From positions 1 to 37,185 of the forward strand of contig SFNW01000009.1 of NCBI GenBank assembly GCA_004554105.1: a DNA stretch of 37,185 nt, in the 5' to 3' direction. Shown here one piece after another: positions 1 through 7,722 of this stretch. Below the pieces are notes generated by a model. That model saw only the letters and a list, made by a program, of their open reading frames with translations. It searched no databases and was not told where the DNA came from. Position 1 is the first letter of the stretch. Every line of letters starts with the position of its first letter. This DNA comes from Clostridiales bacterium. Lineage in GTDB: Bacteria > Bacillota > Clostridia > Oscillospirales > CAG-272. Position numbers and translations under genes: made by a program.

Positions 1-36
1 GCAGCAATGCGGTCTTTTTTAATCACGGTGCAAAAG

Positions 37-66
37 AAAAATCCGAACGCATTGCGTTCGGATTTT
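37..66 (-). terminator. Rho-independent terminator of the tRNA unit
   Basis: A long perfect inverted repeat (arms around AATCCGAACGC and GCGTTCGGATT, 3-nt loop) lies directly after the tRNA-Glu 3' end. Read on the minus strand it ends in a run of T. Bases 1-36 beyond it hold no gene I can support; the T-run at 14-20 could be the tail of a terminator from a gene left of the window. Confidence 0.8.
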
Positions 67-141
67 TGGTGACCCGTGGGAGAATCGAACTCCCGTTACC
101 GCCGTGAAAGGGCGGTGTCTTAGCCGCTTGACCAACGGGCC
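67..141 (-). tRNA. tRNA-Glu (anticodon TTC)
   Basis: The minus strand folds into a full cloverleaf. The acceptor stem pairs GGCCCGT with ACGGGTC, the anticodon stem-loop is CCGCC-CTTTCAC-GGCGG with anticodon TTC, and the T loop is TTCGATT. The 3' CCA is encoded in the DNA at 67-69. It starts two bases after tRNA-Met ends, so the two are processed from one transcript. Confidence 0.97.
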
Positions 142-143
142 AA

Positions 144-220
144 TGGTAGCGGAAGTTGGACTTGAACCCACGACCTATCGGGTATGAACCGATTGCTCTA
201 GCCAGCTGAGCTATTCCGCC
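144..220 (-). tRNA. tRNA-Met, elongator type (anticodon CAT)
   Basis: The minus strand gives a complete cloverleaf with anticodon loop TTCATAC, and CCA is encoded at 144-146. The acceptor stem begins with a G-U pair and ends GCTACCA. This resembles the elongator Met tRNA of Bacillus rather than initiator tRNA, which has an unpaired first position. A tRNA-Ile with a modified CAT anticodon is the alternative, but the acceptor stem argues against it. Confidence 0.93.
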
Positions 221-254
221 ATTTGCTCTGTCTTTCTCAAACATCGCGATGATT

Positions 255-283
255 AGTATACCACAGAGACGCCGACTTGTCAA
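255..283 (-). promoter_or_regulatory. SigmaA promoter of the tRNA-Met/tRNA-Glu unit
   Basis: On the minus strand there is TTGACA (278-283), a 17-bp spacer and TATACT (255-260). It lies about 35 bp upstream of mature tRNA-Met. This near-consensus strength is expected for a stable-RNA promoter. Confidence 0.85.
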
Positions 284-322
284 CAGTTTTTTTGAAAAAT
301 CGCGGCTCTTTTCAGTCTTCTG

Positions 323-351
323 TAGACGGCGCGCCGATTTTGTGGTAGAAT
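323..351 (+). promoter_or_regulatory. Candidate promoter of cca
   Basis: TAGACG (323-328), a 17-bp spacer and TAGAAT (346-351) lie 41 bp upstream of the cca start. The -35 box matches consensus at four of six positions, so this is moderate evidence. Confidence 0.5.
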
Positions 352-392
352 AAGAAAGAAAGCGAAACCGAAGCAGGAAAAGAGGGAAGCGT

Positions 393-1595
393 ATGCGGAT
401 TCCGAGCGAAATCGAATACTTTTTGCGCCGCCTTTGCGACAGCGGGTATGAGGCGTATCTTGTCGGCGGCTGTGTGCGCGATTTTCTGCTCGGGGAGACG
501 CCGAACGACTTCGACGTGACGACGAGCGCACTGCCCGAGGAGACCGAGGCGGTTTTTGCGTCCGACCGCGTGGTCGAGACCGGACTGAAGCACGGCACGG
601 TCACGGTTCTGCACGGCGGCGTGTCGGTCGAAATCACGACCTACCGCACCGAGGGCGCGTACAGCGACGGGCGGCACCCCGACAGCGTCGCGTTTACGCG
701 CAGTCTTGTCGAGGATTTGCGGCGGCGCGATTTCACGGTCAATGCGATGGCGATGGACATGGCGGGGCGCATCGAAGACCCGTTCGGCGGCAGGGCGGAT
801 TTGGACGCGCGTTTGCTGCGCGCAGTCGGCGACCCCGTGATCCGCTTTTCGGAGGACGCGCTCCGCATTCTCCGCGCGTTCCGCTTTTCCGCAAAGCTTG
901 GCTTTGCCGTTGAGCCGCAGACCTTGCAGGCGGCGTTTGCGCTGTCGCCGCGCCTTGGCATGGTTTCGCGCGAGCGCATTTTTGCCGAGCTGGACAAACT
1001 GCTCTGTGCGCCGCACGCCGCAGACGCGCTCCTTTTGATGGCGGACGGCGGCGTGTTTGACTGTATTTTTGCAAATCCGCGGCTGAATCGCCGTTCGTTT
1101 TCCTATCTTGCAAGCCTGCCGCGCCGCGCCGATATTCGCCTTGCAGCACTGCTTTACGGCGACGAAAACGCCGAGCGGCATATCGAGTCGCTGAAGCCTT
1201 CGACGGCGTTTGCAAAGCGTGTATGCGGCATTCTGCGCGCTTCTCCGCCCGCGTCGCCGGCGTTGTCCGCGCTGCGTCGCTTTGTCTATGCAAACGGCAG
1301 CGAAATCGCGCACGACGCCGCGCTGATTCTGGCAAACGAGCTGCGCGGTATGGAGGAATTGCCCGCGCGGCTTGACGCGCTGCTTGCGAGTGAGGACTGC
1401 TTTGCCCTGCGCGACCTGAAAGTCGGCGGCGACGATGCGCGCAAAGCGGGATTCTGCGGCGCCGCCATCGGCAAGGCGCTCGAAAGCGTCCTGTTTGCCG
1501 TGTTTGACGGCAAAATCGACAATTCCCACGCCGCCGAAACCGAATTTCTTTTGGCACTCGGCACAAAAGCGGTTGACAGCACGGGAAAAGAATAG
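393..1595 (+). CDS. cca: CCA-adding tRNA nucleotidyltransferase
   Basis: This 400-residue class II nucleotidyltransferase adds or repairs the CCA end of tRNAs from CTP and ATP in the cytoplasm. The N-terminal head shows LVGGCVRD (residues 23-30) and the metal-binding pair NDFDV (D39, D41). These are followed by LRRRDFTVNAMA, the flexible-loop region EDPFGGRADL, and RFSEDALRILRAFRFSAKLGF, the nucleotide-selecting motif. The C-terminal half is helical and less conserved. Length is normal for the family. A GAGGGA ribosome site lies 7 bp upstream of ATG. The gene is divergent from two tRNA genes that already encode CCA, so its role here may be mostly repair unless other tRNAs lack CCA. A poly(A) polymerase of the same superfamily is less likely, given the strong CCA-type motifs. 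Confidence 0.95.
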   Translation: MRIPSEIEYFLRRLCDSGYEAYLVGGCVRDFLLGETPNDFDVTTSALPEETEAVFASDRVVETGLKHGTVTVLHGGVSVEITTYRTEGAYSDGRHPDSVAFTRSLVEDLRRRDFTVNAMAMDMAGRIEDPFGGRADLDARLLRAVGDPVIRFSEDALRILRAFRFSAKLGFAVEPQTLQAAFALSPRLGMVSRERIFAELDKLLCAPHAADALLLMADGGVFDCIFANPRLNRRSFSYLASLPRRADIRLAALLYGDENAERHIESLKPSTAFAKRVCGILRASPPASPALSALRRFVYANGSEIAHDAALILANELRGMEELPARLDALLASEDCFALRDLKVGGDDARKAGFCGAAIGKALESVLFAVFDGKIDNSHAAETEFLLALGTKAVDSTGKE

Positions 1596-1601
1596 TATAA
1601 T
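1573..1601 (+). promoter_or_regulatory. Perfect-consensus sigmaA promoter inside the end of cca
   Basis: TTGACA (1573-1578), exactly 17 bp, then TATAAT (1596-1601). The -35 box encodes part of the Val-Asp-Ser near the CCA enzyme C-terminus, and the -10 box directly follows the cca stop codon (1593-1595). It must drive the small gene at 1641. Confidence 0.85.
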
Positions 1602-1640
1602 ATAGAAGTATAGAAAATATCAGAGGAGGTGCGGGAGTCA

Positions 1641-1925
1641 ATGGCAAACGAAGTCAGCTACATTGAATACAAGGGCAGAGCATTCGTTCGCGAAAACGAT
1701 ACGATATGCTACGGCAATATGACCGACAAGTGCATTTTGTATATGCTCATTATGTCGTATAAAAAGTTCGGCAATACCGAAATCCCCGACAAGATTCTCA
1801 TTCAGGTGCTTTCGACCGATCAGTCAAAGCCCTTTGCGGACAGAATCATCAAGCAGGGAGAAAAGAAGGGTTTGTACGACGCGTTGGACGTGGGAGTAAT
1901 ATGGCTCGAGCGTGCCCTTGCGTAG
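1641..1925 (+). CDS. Small conserved-looking protein of unknown function
   Basis: This is a 94-residue, cytoplasmic-looking protein with no signal peptide or membrane segment, starting MANEVSYIEYKGRAFVREND. I do not recognise a named domain. It looks like a compact alpha/beta protein with an acidic-basic C-terminal helix (KGLYDALDVGVIWLERALA). I chose ATG 1641 because AGGAGG at 1624-1629 is 11 bp upstream; an in-frame GTG at 1629 overlaps that ribosome site and is unlikely. Its own perfect promoter overlaps the end of cca, which suggests independent, strong expression. The gene ends inside the first copy of the structured repeat, whose first hairpin is probably its terminator. Coding is likely, given the strong promoter, the strong ribosome site and the ordinary composition. 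Confidence 0.75.
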   Translation: MANEVSYIEYKGRAFVRENDTICYGNMTDKCILYMLIMSYKKFGNTEIPDKILIQVLSTDQSKPFADRIIKQGEKKGLYDALDVGVIWLERALA

Positions 1926-1954
1926 GTACGGGCGGTAAATTTGGCACAGAACAA

Positions 1955-1984
1955 GACGGGAGAGCGGCAGCTCTCCCGTCTTTA
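1955..1984 (+). terminator. Hairpin terminator after the 94-residue gene
   Basis: A perfect 11-bp stem GACGGGAGAGC/GCTCTCCCGTC with loop GGCA is followed by TTTAT. It lies 30 bp after the stop codon and forms the first hairpin of repeat copy 1. The T-tract is short, so it may be only moderately efficient. Confidence 0.6.
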
Positions 1985-2125
1985 TCTATGCTCGCCCTAT
2001 CGCCGTATCGTATACGGCTTCAAGGACGAGCATAGATTCTGCACTCAAATTTACCGCCCTCGGCGTAGTGGGGGTGTTTGCTTTGCGCCTCCTTGCGTAG
2101 GTACGGGCGGAAAATTTTGCACAGA

Positions 2126-2156
2126 CCGAAAAAGGAGAGCGCGGCTCTCCTTTTTC
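2126..2156 (+). terminator. Second hairpin terminator, repeat copy 2
   Basis: AAAAAGGAGAGC-gcg-GCTCTCCTTTTT is a strong, symmetric intrinsic terminator that can act on both strands. It is the counterpart of the hairpin at 1955 in the duplicated repeat. Confidence 0.65.
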
Positions 2157-2321
2157 TATCTCCGCTGAATTTCTTGCCGTATGGTATACGGTTGCGAAAA
2201 TCAGCGAAGATTCTATGCTCCGGCAAGGCAAGGATTTGGCATTCTTTCGCCTTTTCGTAGGGACCGGCGTCCTCGACGGTCCGACGCACGCTTTTGGCGA
2301 TTTGTGAATCTGCTGCTCAGT

Positions 2322-2360
2322 AAAAAAGGAATCCCAACCGTTTTCGGTTGGGATTCCTTT
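2322..2360 (-). terminator. Terminator of the GH43-dockerin gene
   Basis: AAAGGAATCCCAACCG and CGGTTGGGATTCCTTT form a 16-bp perfect stem with a TTTT loop, just after the stop at 2369. On the minus strand a T-run follows. It is symmetric and could also stop plus-strand transcription. Confidence 0.85.
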
Positions 2361-2368
2361 GCCTATCT

Positions 2369-4697
2369 CTATCCGTTCAGCATCTTGCGCAATGCGCACA
2401 GGCAGTCGCGCAGGTCGACGGTTTCGTCGCCGTTTAAGTCGGCGGCGGCGATGTCGATGCTGTCGGTATACTGCGACGCTCTGCGCAAAACGAGAATCAC
2501 GTCGACAAGGCTTAGTGCGCCGTCGCTGTTGACATCGCCGTAGTTGACGAGCGGCGCGTCGGCAAAGACGTAGCCGTCGCCGACCTCGGCGGCAATCGGG
2601 ATTCTGCCGTCCGCATCGGGGGCGGTCGACAGCGGCGTGATGTATTCGCCGCGCACACGGTAGAGCAGGCGGCTGTCGCTCGCATCGGCGGGCAGGGTGG
2701 TTTCAAACGCGGTGCTTGCCGCCGCGTCGCCGCTTTGCGTAAAGCTGTACAGCTCAAACGCCGCATCGCCCGCGCGGGCGGCAATCGCGTCGTACTGCGC
2801 GCCCGAATCGCTTGCCGCCAGCTCGCGCAAGGTGTCGAAATTTTTCGTCTTTTGCCGTAGCGGAGTCTTATTCAGCACGGTGGTATAGACTGTGTCCGGC
2901 TCGGCGGGCAGTGTCGTTCCCGCGCCGATGACGACGCCGTTTGCCGCGTCGGCGGAATACGGCTCGACAAAGGCATTTCTGCCGTTTGCGGTCGTCGTGC
3001 CGCGGTAGGCGTGATAGCAAATCCATCGGTTGCCGTCATAGTCGGTCAGGTAGGAGGCGTGTCCCGTGCCGCACAGGCTGTCGGACTTCGTGAGAATCGG
3101 CGTGGGCTTTTTTGACCAGTTTTCCGCCGATTTCGGGTCGCCGCCCGTATAGGTCAGCTGTCCGAGCGAATAATACGGTGTCCAGTAGCCGCTGCCCGAG
3201 TACACAATAAAGACCGAGCCGTCGTCGCCGTAGACCGCCGTTGCGCCCTCGACGACCTTGGGATACCAGTTCCCGGGCTTGCTCGTGCTTTCACCGTAGC
3301 CGCCCGCTTCCCAGTCGTAGGTCGGCGTGCAGATGATGCCGGGCGTGCCGACGACCGTCCACGGATTTTCAAATTCGGCAATGCAGATCATCTGATGAAA
3401 GTCCGATGTGCCGCGTCCGGCTTCGGAGATAAAGGTGATATAGGGCTTGCCGTCGATGCGGAGGACCGAACAGACTGCCGAGGAAGCAATACCAGCCTGC
3501 ATTGTCCGCGCCGACGTCCTCGGCGGAGAAGTAGTGGATTTCGGGTGACCAAAGGTCTGCCGACCACGCCTTGCCGCTCTCGGGCTTGTAGATGACCTTG
3601 CCTGCAGCGGTCGGAAAATCGGCGAGATTTGAGGCGCAGTAGAGCAACAGCGAAGTGCCGCCGGTGGCGATATAGTAGTAATTGCCGTCGTACTTAAACA
3701 GCCACGGGTCTGCGCCGTTTTTGCGAATCATGTTGCCGAAGGAGACGCTGCCGACGACCTCGCGGTCGAGCGAAACCGTCTCGCCGACGGTCAGCACCGA
3801 CTGCATGCCTGCATTACCGGAAAGTGCCGTCAGCCGCGAAAAATCGCCGCCGTCGAGCGTGACCGAGAAACTGCCGCCGTAAGTGCCGACCGCATTGTTT
3901 GTGCTGAGCAGAATCGCGCCGCCGATGCTGCCGCCGTTGACCGAAAGCGCAATTTCACCGGAGAAAGCGTCTGTATCGGCTGCGGGGGCAAATACGACAA
4001 TGCCGTTTTGCAGTGTGCCGCCGTTGACGGTGAGGCGGATATTGCCGGAAAAAGCACCGTCGGGACCGGCGAAGACCCGTTCGACGACCCTGCCGCCGTT
4101 GACTGTCAAATCAATGTTGTAGGGCTTATCCGCATTGCCCTTGGAGCAGCCGCCGCGCACGCGATACCAAGTGCCGCTGTTTACCGTAAGGCTGCAAGCC
4201 TTGCCGTTCGGATTCGTCGCGCCGCCGAGTACCGTCATGTAGCCGGTTGCGTCGCCTTCAAACGAGCAGGTCAGCCCGTCGCCCATCGTGAGGGGGTAAA
4301 AATAGCCGTAGATGCCGAGACTGTTTTTCGTATTGATGATGGAAATGTCGCAAAATTCGGTTTCGCCGCCGCAGAAAAACGGTGCGCCGAAGTACAGAGC
4401 CGCGCCTGCGGTTTTCGCATAGTCAACGCCGCCGAAAACCGAGGTAACCGTCACTTTGCCCGCGTGGGTCGGCGCGACAAATCTCTCGCTGACCGTGTAT
4501 GCGCCGCAGACGACCGCCGTGCCGCCGTCCGTAAGTGCGGCGTAGGCGTCGTTCAGACTGCCGAGCGGCGAATCGGCACTTGTGCCGTCTCCCGTGCCGC
4601 CGTCGGCAAGGTAGACAACGCCGTCTACCGCTGTCGCACAGACCGAAAACAGCGCACAGAGCGCCACAAGCAAAAGCCATGTTGCAAATCGTTTCAT
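2369..4697 (-). pseudogene. Broken secreted GH43-family glycoside hydrolase with dockerin
   Basis: Two overlapping minus-strand frames make one interrupted gene. The upstream frame starts at 4697 with signal peptide MKRFATWLLLVALCALFSVC. It then carries a region of repeated LTVNGG-type strands (beta-helix-like), and then the start of a GH43 five-blade propeller (NGADPWLFKYDGNYYYIATGG, with the catalytic-base Asp; LWSPEIHYF; AGWYCFLGS). The reading then moves to another frame near 3465-3480, which continues IDGKPYITFIS, ENPWTV, TPTYDWE, a candidate acid Glu in VVEGATAVYG, and FIVYSGSGYWTPYYSLG. It ends with a dockerin bearing two calcium loops (GDVNSDGALSLVDVI and ADLNGDETVDLRDC). Compared with GH43 arabinofuranosidases, about 40 residues are missing at the junction, including the HRMYVL and first IDG (pKa-modulating Asp) region. 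So this looks like a deletion, not a mere base-call error. The alternative ATG at 4733 lies in the promoter -10 box. Confidence 0.8.
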
Positions 4698-4731
4698 CGT
4701 CTGTCTCTCTTTCGATATTTCGTTTGATTTC

Positions 4732-4761
4732 ATTGTAGCAGACTGCGACTTACAAAGTCAA
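4732..4761 (-). promoter_or_regulatory. Promoter of the GH43-dockerin gene
   Basis: On the minus strand there is TTGACT (4756-4761), an 18-bp spacer and TACAAT (4732-4737). It predicts a 5' leader of about 28 nt before ATG 4697 and rules out the ATG at 4733. Confidence 0.7.
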
Positions 4762-4763
4762 TG

Positions 4764-4793
4764 CAAAAAGCGGCATGAAAATGCCGCTTTTTT
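4764..4793 (-). terminator. Terminator after the sensor kinase
   Basis: AAAAAGCGGCA/TGCCGCTTTTT is a near-symmetric intrinsic terminator 22 bp after the kinase stop codon at 4816. It insulates the two-component operon from the GH43 gene. Confidence 0.85.
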
Positions 4794-4815
4794 GTACAAA
4801 ACGATATGAATTTTT

Positions 4816-6849
4816 TCAGCCGTTATAGACGTCGAACGAAACAACCGCCTTGAACAGGTCGCCGTCGGTCGTAATCGCCAGTCTGCCGCCCTGCAGTTCG
4901 GTCAGGCTTTGCGCAATCGACAGTCCGAGTCCGCTGCCCTCGGTATTGCGCGAGCTGTCGCCGCGCACGAAGCGCTCGGTCAGTTCCTCGCCCGACATCG
5001 GCAGCGGCTCTTTCGAGATGTTTTTGAAGGTGACGACCGCGCGGCTGCCGAGAACGGTAAGCTCGATGTAGACCCGCGTGCCGCTCTGCGCATATTTGCA
5101 GACGTTGTTCATCAGGTTGTCGAAGACGCGCCACATGCGTCTGCCGTCGGCAAAAATCATGACCGGCGTCTCGGGCAGAGTCAGCACCGGCGTAAGCCCG
5201 CTTGCCTCAAGCCGCTCGTTGTATTCGCCGAGCGTCTGCTCGAGCAGAATCCCCACCTCGCAGGGCGCAAGTTCGACCGAAAGATTGCCGGTCGACGCTT
5301 TGGACGCCTCGACCAAATCCTCAATCAGTTTTTTCAGCCGCGCCGACTGGCGGTCGAGAATGTCGAGGTACTGCCGCATGGTCTCGCTCTCGGGCTCCTC
5401 CTTCTTGATGAGGTCGACGTAATTGATGATCGAGGTCAGCGGCGTCTTGATGTCGTGCGACACGTTGGTAATCAGCTCGGTCTTCATGCGTTCGCTTCTT
5501 GTGCGCTCTTCTACCGCGCGGGAAAGCCCGTCGCCGATATTGCCGAGCGTTTCACCGAAGCGCTTGAAGTCACCGACCATGTGTCGGGTGTCGACCTTTT
5601 CGTCGAGCTTGCCCGCAGCGATGCTTTCCCCGCATTTCTGCAGCCGCCGCAGTGCCAGCGCCGCCCACAGAATCACGAAAAAGAGGATGACGCGGAAGAA
5701 AAACCAGTTGATGAGCAGACTGCCGGGGTCATTCCATGTGATGAGAATAAAGATAAACTCGAGCGCAAAGCAGCCGATGAGCATCAGCGCGGTTTTCCAG
5801 ACGATCGGAATGCCGCCGAGCAGGGAAAAGATGGCTTTGACGGCTCTGCCGAAGAGAGAAAGCACGCGCCAAATCAAGGTGTTCTTAAACAGCCCGCCGA
5901 CCTTGACGCGGGTCGCAAAACTCATCGTGTAGCCGAGGAAGAGCAGGAACAGTCCGACGCCGAGCAGGCAGAGAATTGCCGCACGGACGGCATCGTAGCC
6001 GGAGAACGCATAGAACAACTCGTTGGTCAGTCCAATGAAAAGGGCTGCAATGCCGCCGACAAGCACCGTATAGAGGTCAAACGGAATGCGGTCGATGATG
6101 TTCAGGCGCGGCTCGTCCTCGCCGCGGCGGTGACCCGCACTGCAATAGAGGAAGATGAGCAGCGCGAGAAAGAGCAGGACGCCGAGTGCCGTAAACGCGA
6201 TGGAGGAATAGCGGAAACGGTAAGCCATATCAAGCAGCGAGGACACAAGCGCATATCGGTCGCTTGCCTCGGCGGGAATGACTTTTTTCGCGTACAGCGT
6301 CGCGCACAGCCGATAGAGCGTGATTTCGGCAGGCTCGGTGTGCGTCTCGTCATAGGCGGAGGTGGCTATCTCGGAGCCGTAGGCATACAGCTGCGGAGGA
6401 AATTCCGCTGCTGCCGTTGCTGCTGTCGTTCCTTCGGTTACTTCGGTATACGCGGCGGCTTCGGTAGCTTCCGTTTCTCCGCCGTAAGACAACGGCAGCT
6501 GTTCCCAATAGAAGGTGCGTGTTACGCTTTCCGAAAAAGCATAGCCTTCTCCGTTAAAGTTGCCGATCAGGGCTTCGCCGTGTTCATCTGTGACGGTATA
6601 GTAAAAGGAAGCGTCGGCGTAGAGCAGATCGAGGTCATTGCCGTTTGCATAGTTCAGCATGACCTCGTCCGCCGCGGAACGCAGCGCTGACCGCAAAATT
6701 TCCTGCCGATTTTGCGCGTATTCGCCCGTGTATACGCCGAGGTTGGCGTCCGCGACGATGACCGCCGTTGCGCCGACTGTGCCGAGCAGGGTCAGCACAA
6801 GGAGAAACAGCGCGGTCACCTTGGCAAACAGACTGTTTGTAAGCTTCAT
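4816..6849 (-). CDS. Membrane sensor histidine kinase
   Basis: This is a 677-residue two-component sensor. Residues 11-33 form an N-terminal membrane helix. Residues 34-214 are a predicted extracytoplasmic sensor region with a Thr/Glu/Ala-rich stretch (126-149). Five further hydrophobic segments follow (about 216-238, 258-281, 290-310, 349-371 and 376-398), then a HAMP-like helix region. The HisKA phosphoacceptor is NVSHDIKTPLTSIINY with H465. The ATPase domain shows the N box NLMNNVCKYA (578-587) and G box GSGLGLSIA (638-646). Its ATG overlaps the response regulator stop by 4 bp (ATGA), so the pair is translationally coupled. The extra multi-helix block between sensor and HAMP is unusual for a simple VanS-type kinase. 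The ligand is unknown. Confidence 0.93.
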   Translation of the reverse strand: MKLTNSLFAKVTALFLLVLTLLGTVGATAVIVADANLGVYTGEYAQNRQEILRSALRSAADEVMLNYANGNDLDLLYADASFYYTVTDEHGEALIGNFNGEGYAFSESVTRTFYWEQLPLSYGGETEATEAAAYTEVTEGTTAATAAAEFPPQLYAYGSEIATSAYDETHTEPAEITLYRLCATLYAKKVIPAEASDRYALVSSLLDMAYRFRYSSIAFTALGVLLFLALLIFLYCSAGHRRGEDEPRLNIIDRIPFDLYTVLVGGIAALFIGLTNELFYAFSGYDAVRAAILCLLGVGLFLLFLGYTMSFATRVKVGGLFKNTLIWRVLSLFGRAVKAIFSLLGGIPIVWKTALMLIGCFALEFIFILITWNDPGSLLINWFFFRVILFFVILWAALALRRLQKCGESIAAGKLDEKVDTRHMVGDFKRFGETLGNIGDGLSRAVEERTRSERMKTELITNVSHDIKTPLTSIINYVDLIKKEEPESETMRQYLDILDRQSARLKKLIEDLVEASKASTGNLSVELAPCEVGILLEQTLGEYNERLEASGLTPVLTLPETPVMIFADGRRMWRVFDNLMNNVCKYAQSGTRVYIELTVLGSRAVVTFKNISKEPLPMSGEELTERFVRGDSSRNTEGSGLGLSIAQSLTELQGGRLAITTDGDLFKAVVSFDVYNG

Positions 6850-7553
6850 TTGCGGTTTCCTCCGTTTTCGAGTTTATAGCCCTGCGCCCACACGACCTTG
6901 AGATAGCGCGGCTCGGCGGGGTTGATTTCGATTTTCTCGCGCAGGTGGCGGATATGGACGGCGACCGTCCCCTCCGCGCCGAGCGGCGCGTCGTTCCAGA
7001 CGCGGCGGTAGATTTCTTTCGGCGAAAAGACCTCGCCCGGGTGGCGAATCAGCAGTTTGAGAATCTCAAACTCGGTCGGCGTCAGCGAAATCGGCTCGCC
7101 GTCGACGAAAACCTCCTTGGTCTTGTCGCGCAGCTCGATGCCGCCGAGCGTATAGCTGCTGCCCGATTCGCTGTCCGCCGTTCCGCCGAGTTGCATATAG
7201 CGGCGAAGCTGCGAGCGCACGCGCGCCAGCACCTCAACGGGGTTGAAGGGCTTTGTGATATAGTCGTCCGCCCCCGTGTTCAGCCCGAGAATCTTGTCGG
7301 TGTCCTCGCTTTTGGCAGTGAGCAGAATGACCGGCACGTTGCTCTTCTCGCGCAGTTTGACCATGGCGGAGATGCCGTCCATCACCGGCATCATGATGTC
7401 CATGAGCACGAGATGAACGTCCTCTTTATCGAGAATATCGAGTGCTTCTGCACCCGTGTAAGCGCAATAGGTCGCATACCCCTCGGCAGAGAGGTAAATC
7501 TTTAAGGCGGAGACGATGTCGCGCTCGTCGTCGCAGATTAAAATGTTGTACAT
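6846..7553 (-). CDS. OmpR/PhoB-family response regulator
   Basis: This is a 235-residue DNA-binding response regulator. The receiver domain shows the acidic pair D8/D9, phospho-acceptor D52 in VLMDIMMPVMDG, T79 and K101 in YITKPF. The winged-helix output domain (about 130-230) has LTPTEFEILKLLIRHPGEVFS and EGTVAVHIRHLREKIE. An AAGGAG ribosome site sits just upstream of ATG. It is first in an operon with the sensor kinase and divergent from the FNT channel gene. Control of that channel is plausible but unproven. I saw no clear consensus promoter in the 169-bp divergent region 7554-7722. Confidence 0.95.
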   Translation of the reverse strand: MYNILICDDERDIVSALKIYLSAEGYATYCAYTGAEALDILDKEDVHLVLMDIMMPVMDGISAMVKLREKSNVPVILLTAKSEDTDKILGLNTGADDYITKPFNPVEVLARVRSQLRRYMQLGGTADSESGSSYTLGGIELRDKTKEVFVDGEPISLTPTEFEILKLLIRHPGEVFSPKEIYRRVWNDAPLGAEGTVAVHIRHLREKIEINPAEPRYLKVVWAQGYKLENGGNRK

Positions 7554-7722
7554 GACGGTTCTCCTTTTTGTGCGGAAATTTCGCCGTGCGCCGATTTTGG
7601 AAAATTTTGATTTTCATCTTGAAAAATACATGAGAATGTGATACGTTATAAGCATCTAATATTTGATTCGGAAAGTGCCTCGTTGCGCGCCGATATCTAT
7701 TCATTCGGAAGGATAATATACT

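Larger units (their letters stand above)
1916..2260. repeat. Duplicated structured repeat, two copies 175 bp apart
   Basis: Copy 1 starts at 1916 and copy 2 at 2091, both with CCTTGCGTAGGTACGGGCGG. Each then has an A/T-rich AAATTT block and GCACAGA, a terminator-like hairpin (GGAGAGC..GCTCTCC), and a second hairpin capped by CCGTATnGTATACGG. In copy 1 an outer stem (1930-1950 with 2038-2059) closes the two hairpins into a three-way junction, and the second hairpin is extended by TCTATGCTCG/CGAGCATAGA. In copy 2 the second stem is TCTCCGCTGA/TCAGCGAAGA and the outer stem is degenerate. A further small palindrome, GGACCG/CGGTCC, lies at 2261-2282. No gene is supported between 1926 and 2368. Confidence 0.8.

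Noticed and set aside
1..36. A further tRNA or terminator at the left edge
   Set aside because: Only a T-run and an incomplete hairpin-like stretch are visible, and the rest would be outside the window.
1941..2543. Several short open frames in the 1.9-2.5 kb repeat region
   Set aside because: They run through hairpins and duplicated repeat sequence, have no ribosome sites and change between the two repeat copies.
2369..3502. The downstream GH43-dockerin frame as an independent gene starting at 3502
   Set aside because: Its first residues (MQAGIASSAV) are an out-of-frame reading of the upstream gene's AGWYCFLGS region. There is no ribosome site or signal peptide, and it begins mid-domain.
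7554..7722. Riboswitch or consensus promoter in the divergent region between the response regulator and FNT genes
   Set aside because: Only weak boxes were found: TTGAAA with a poor -10 on the plus strand, and TTATAA with a poor -35 on the minus strand. No stable conserved structure was seen.
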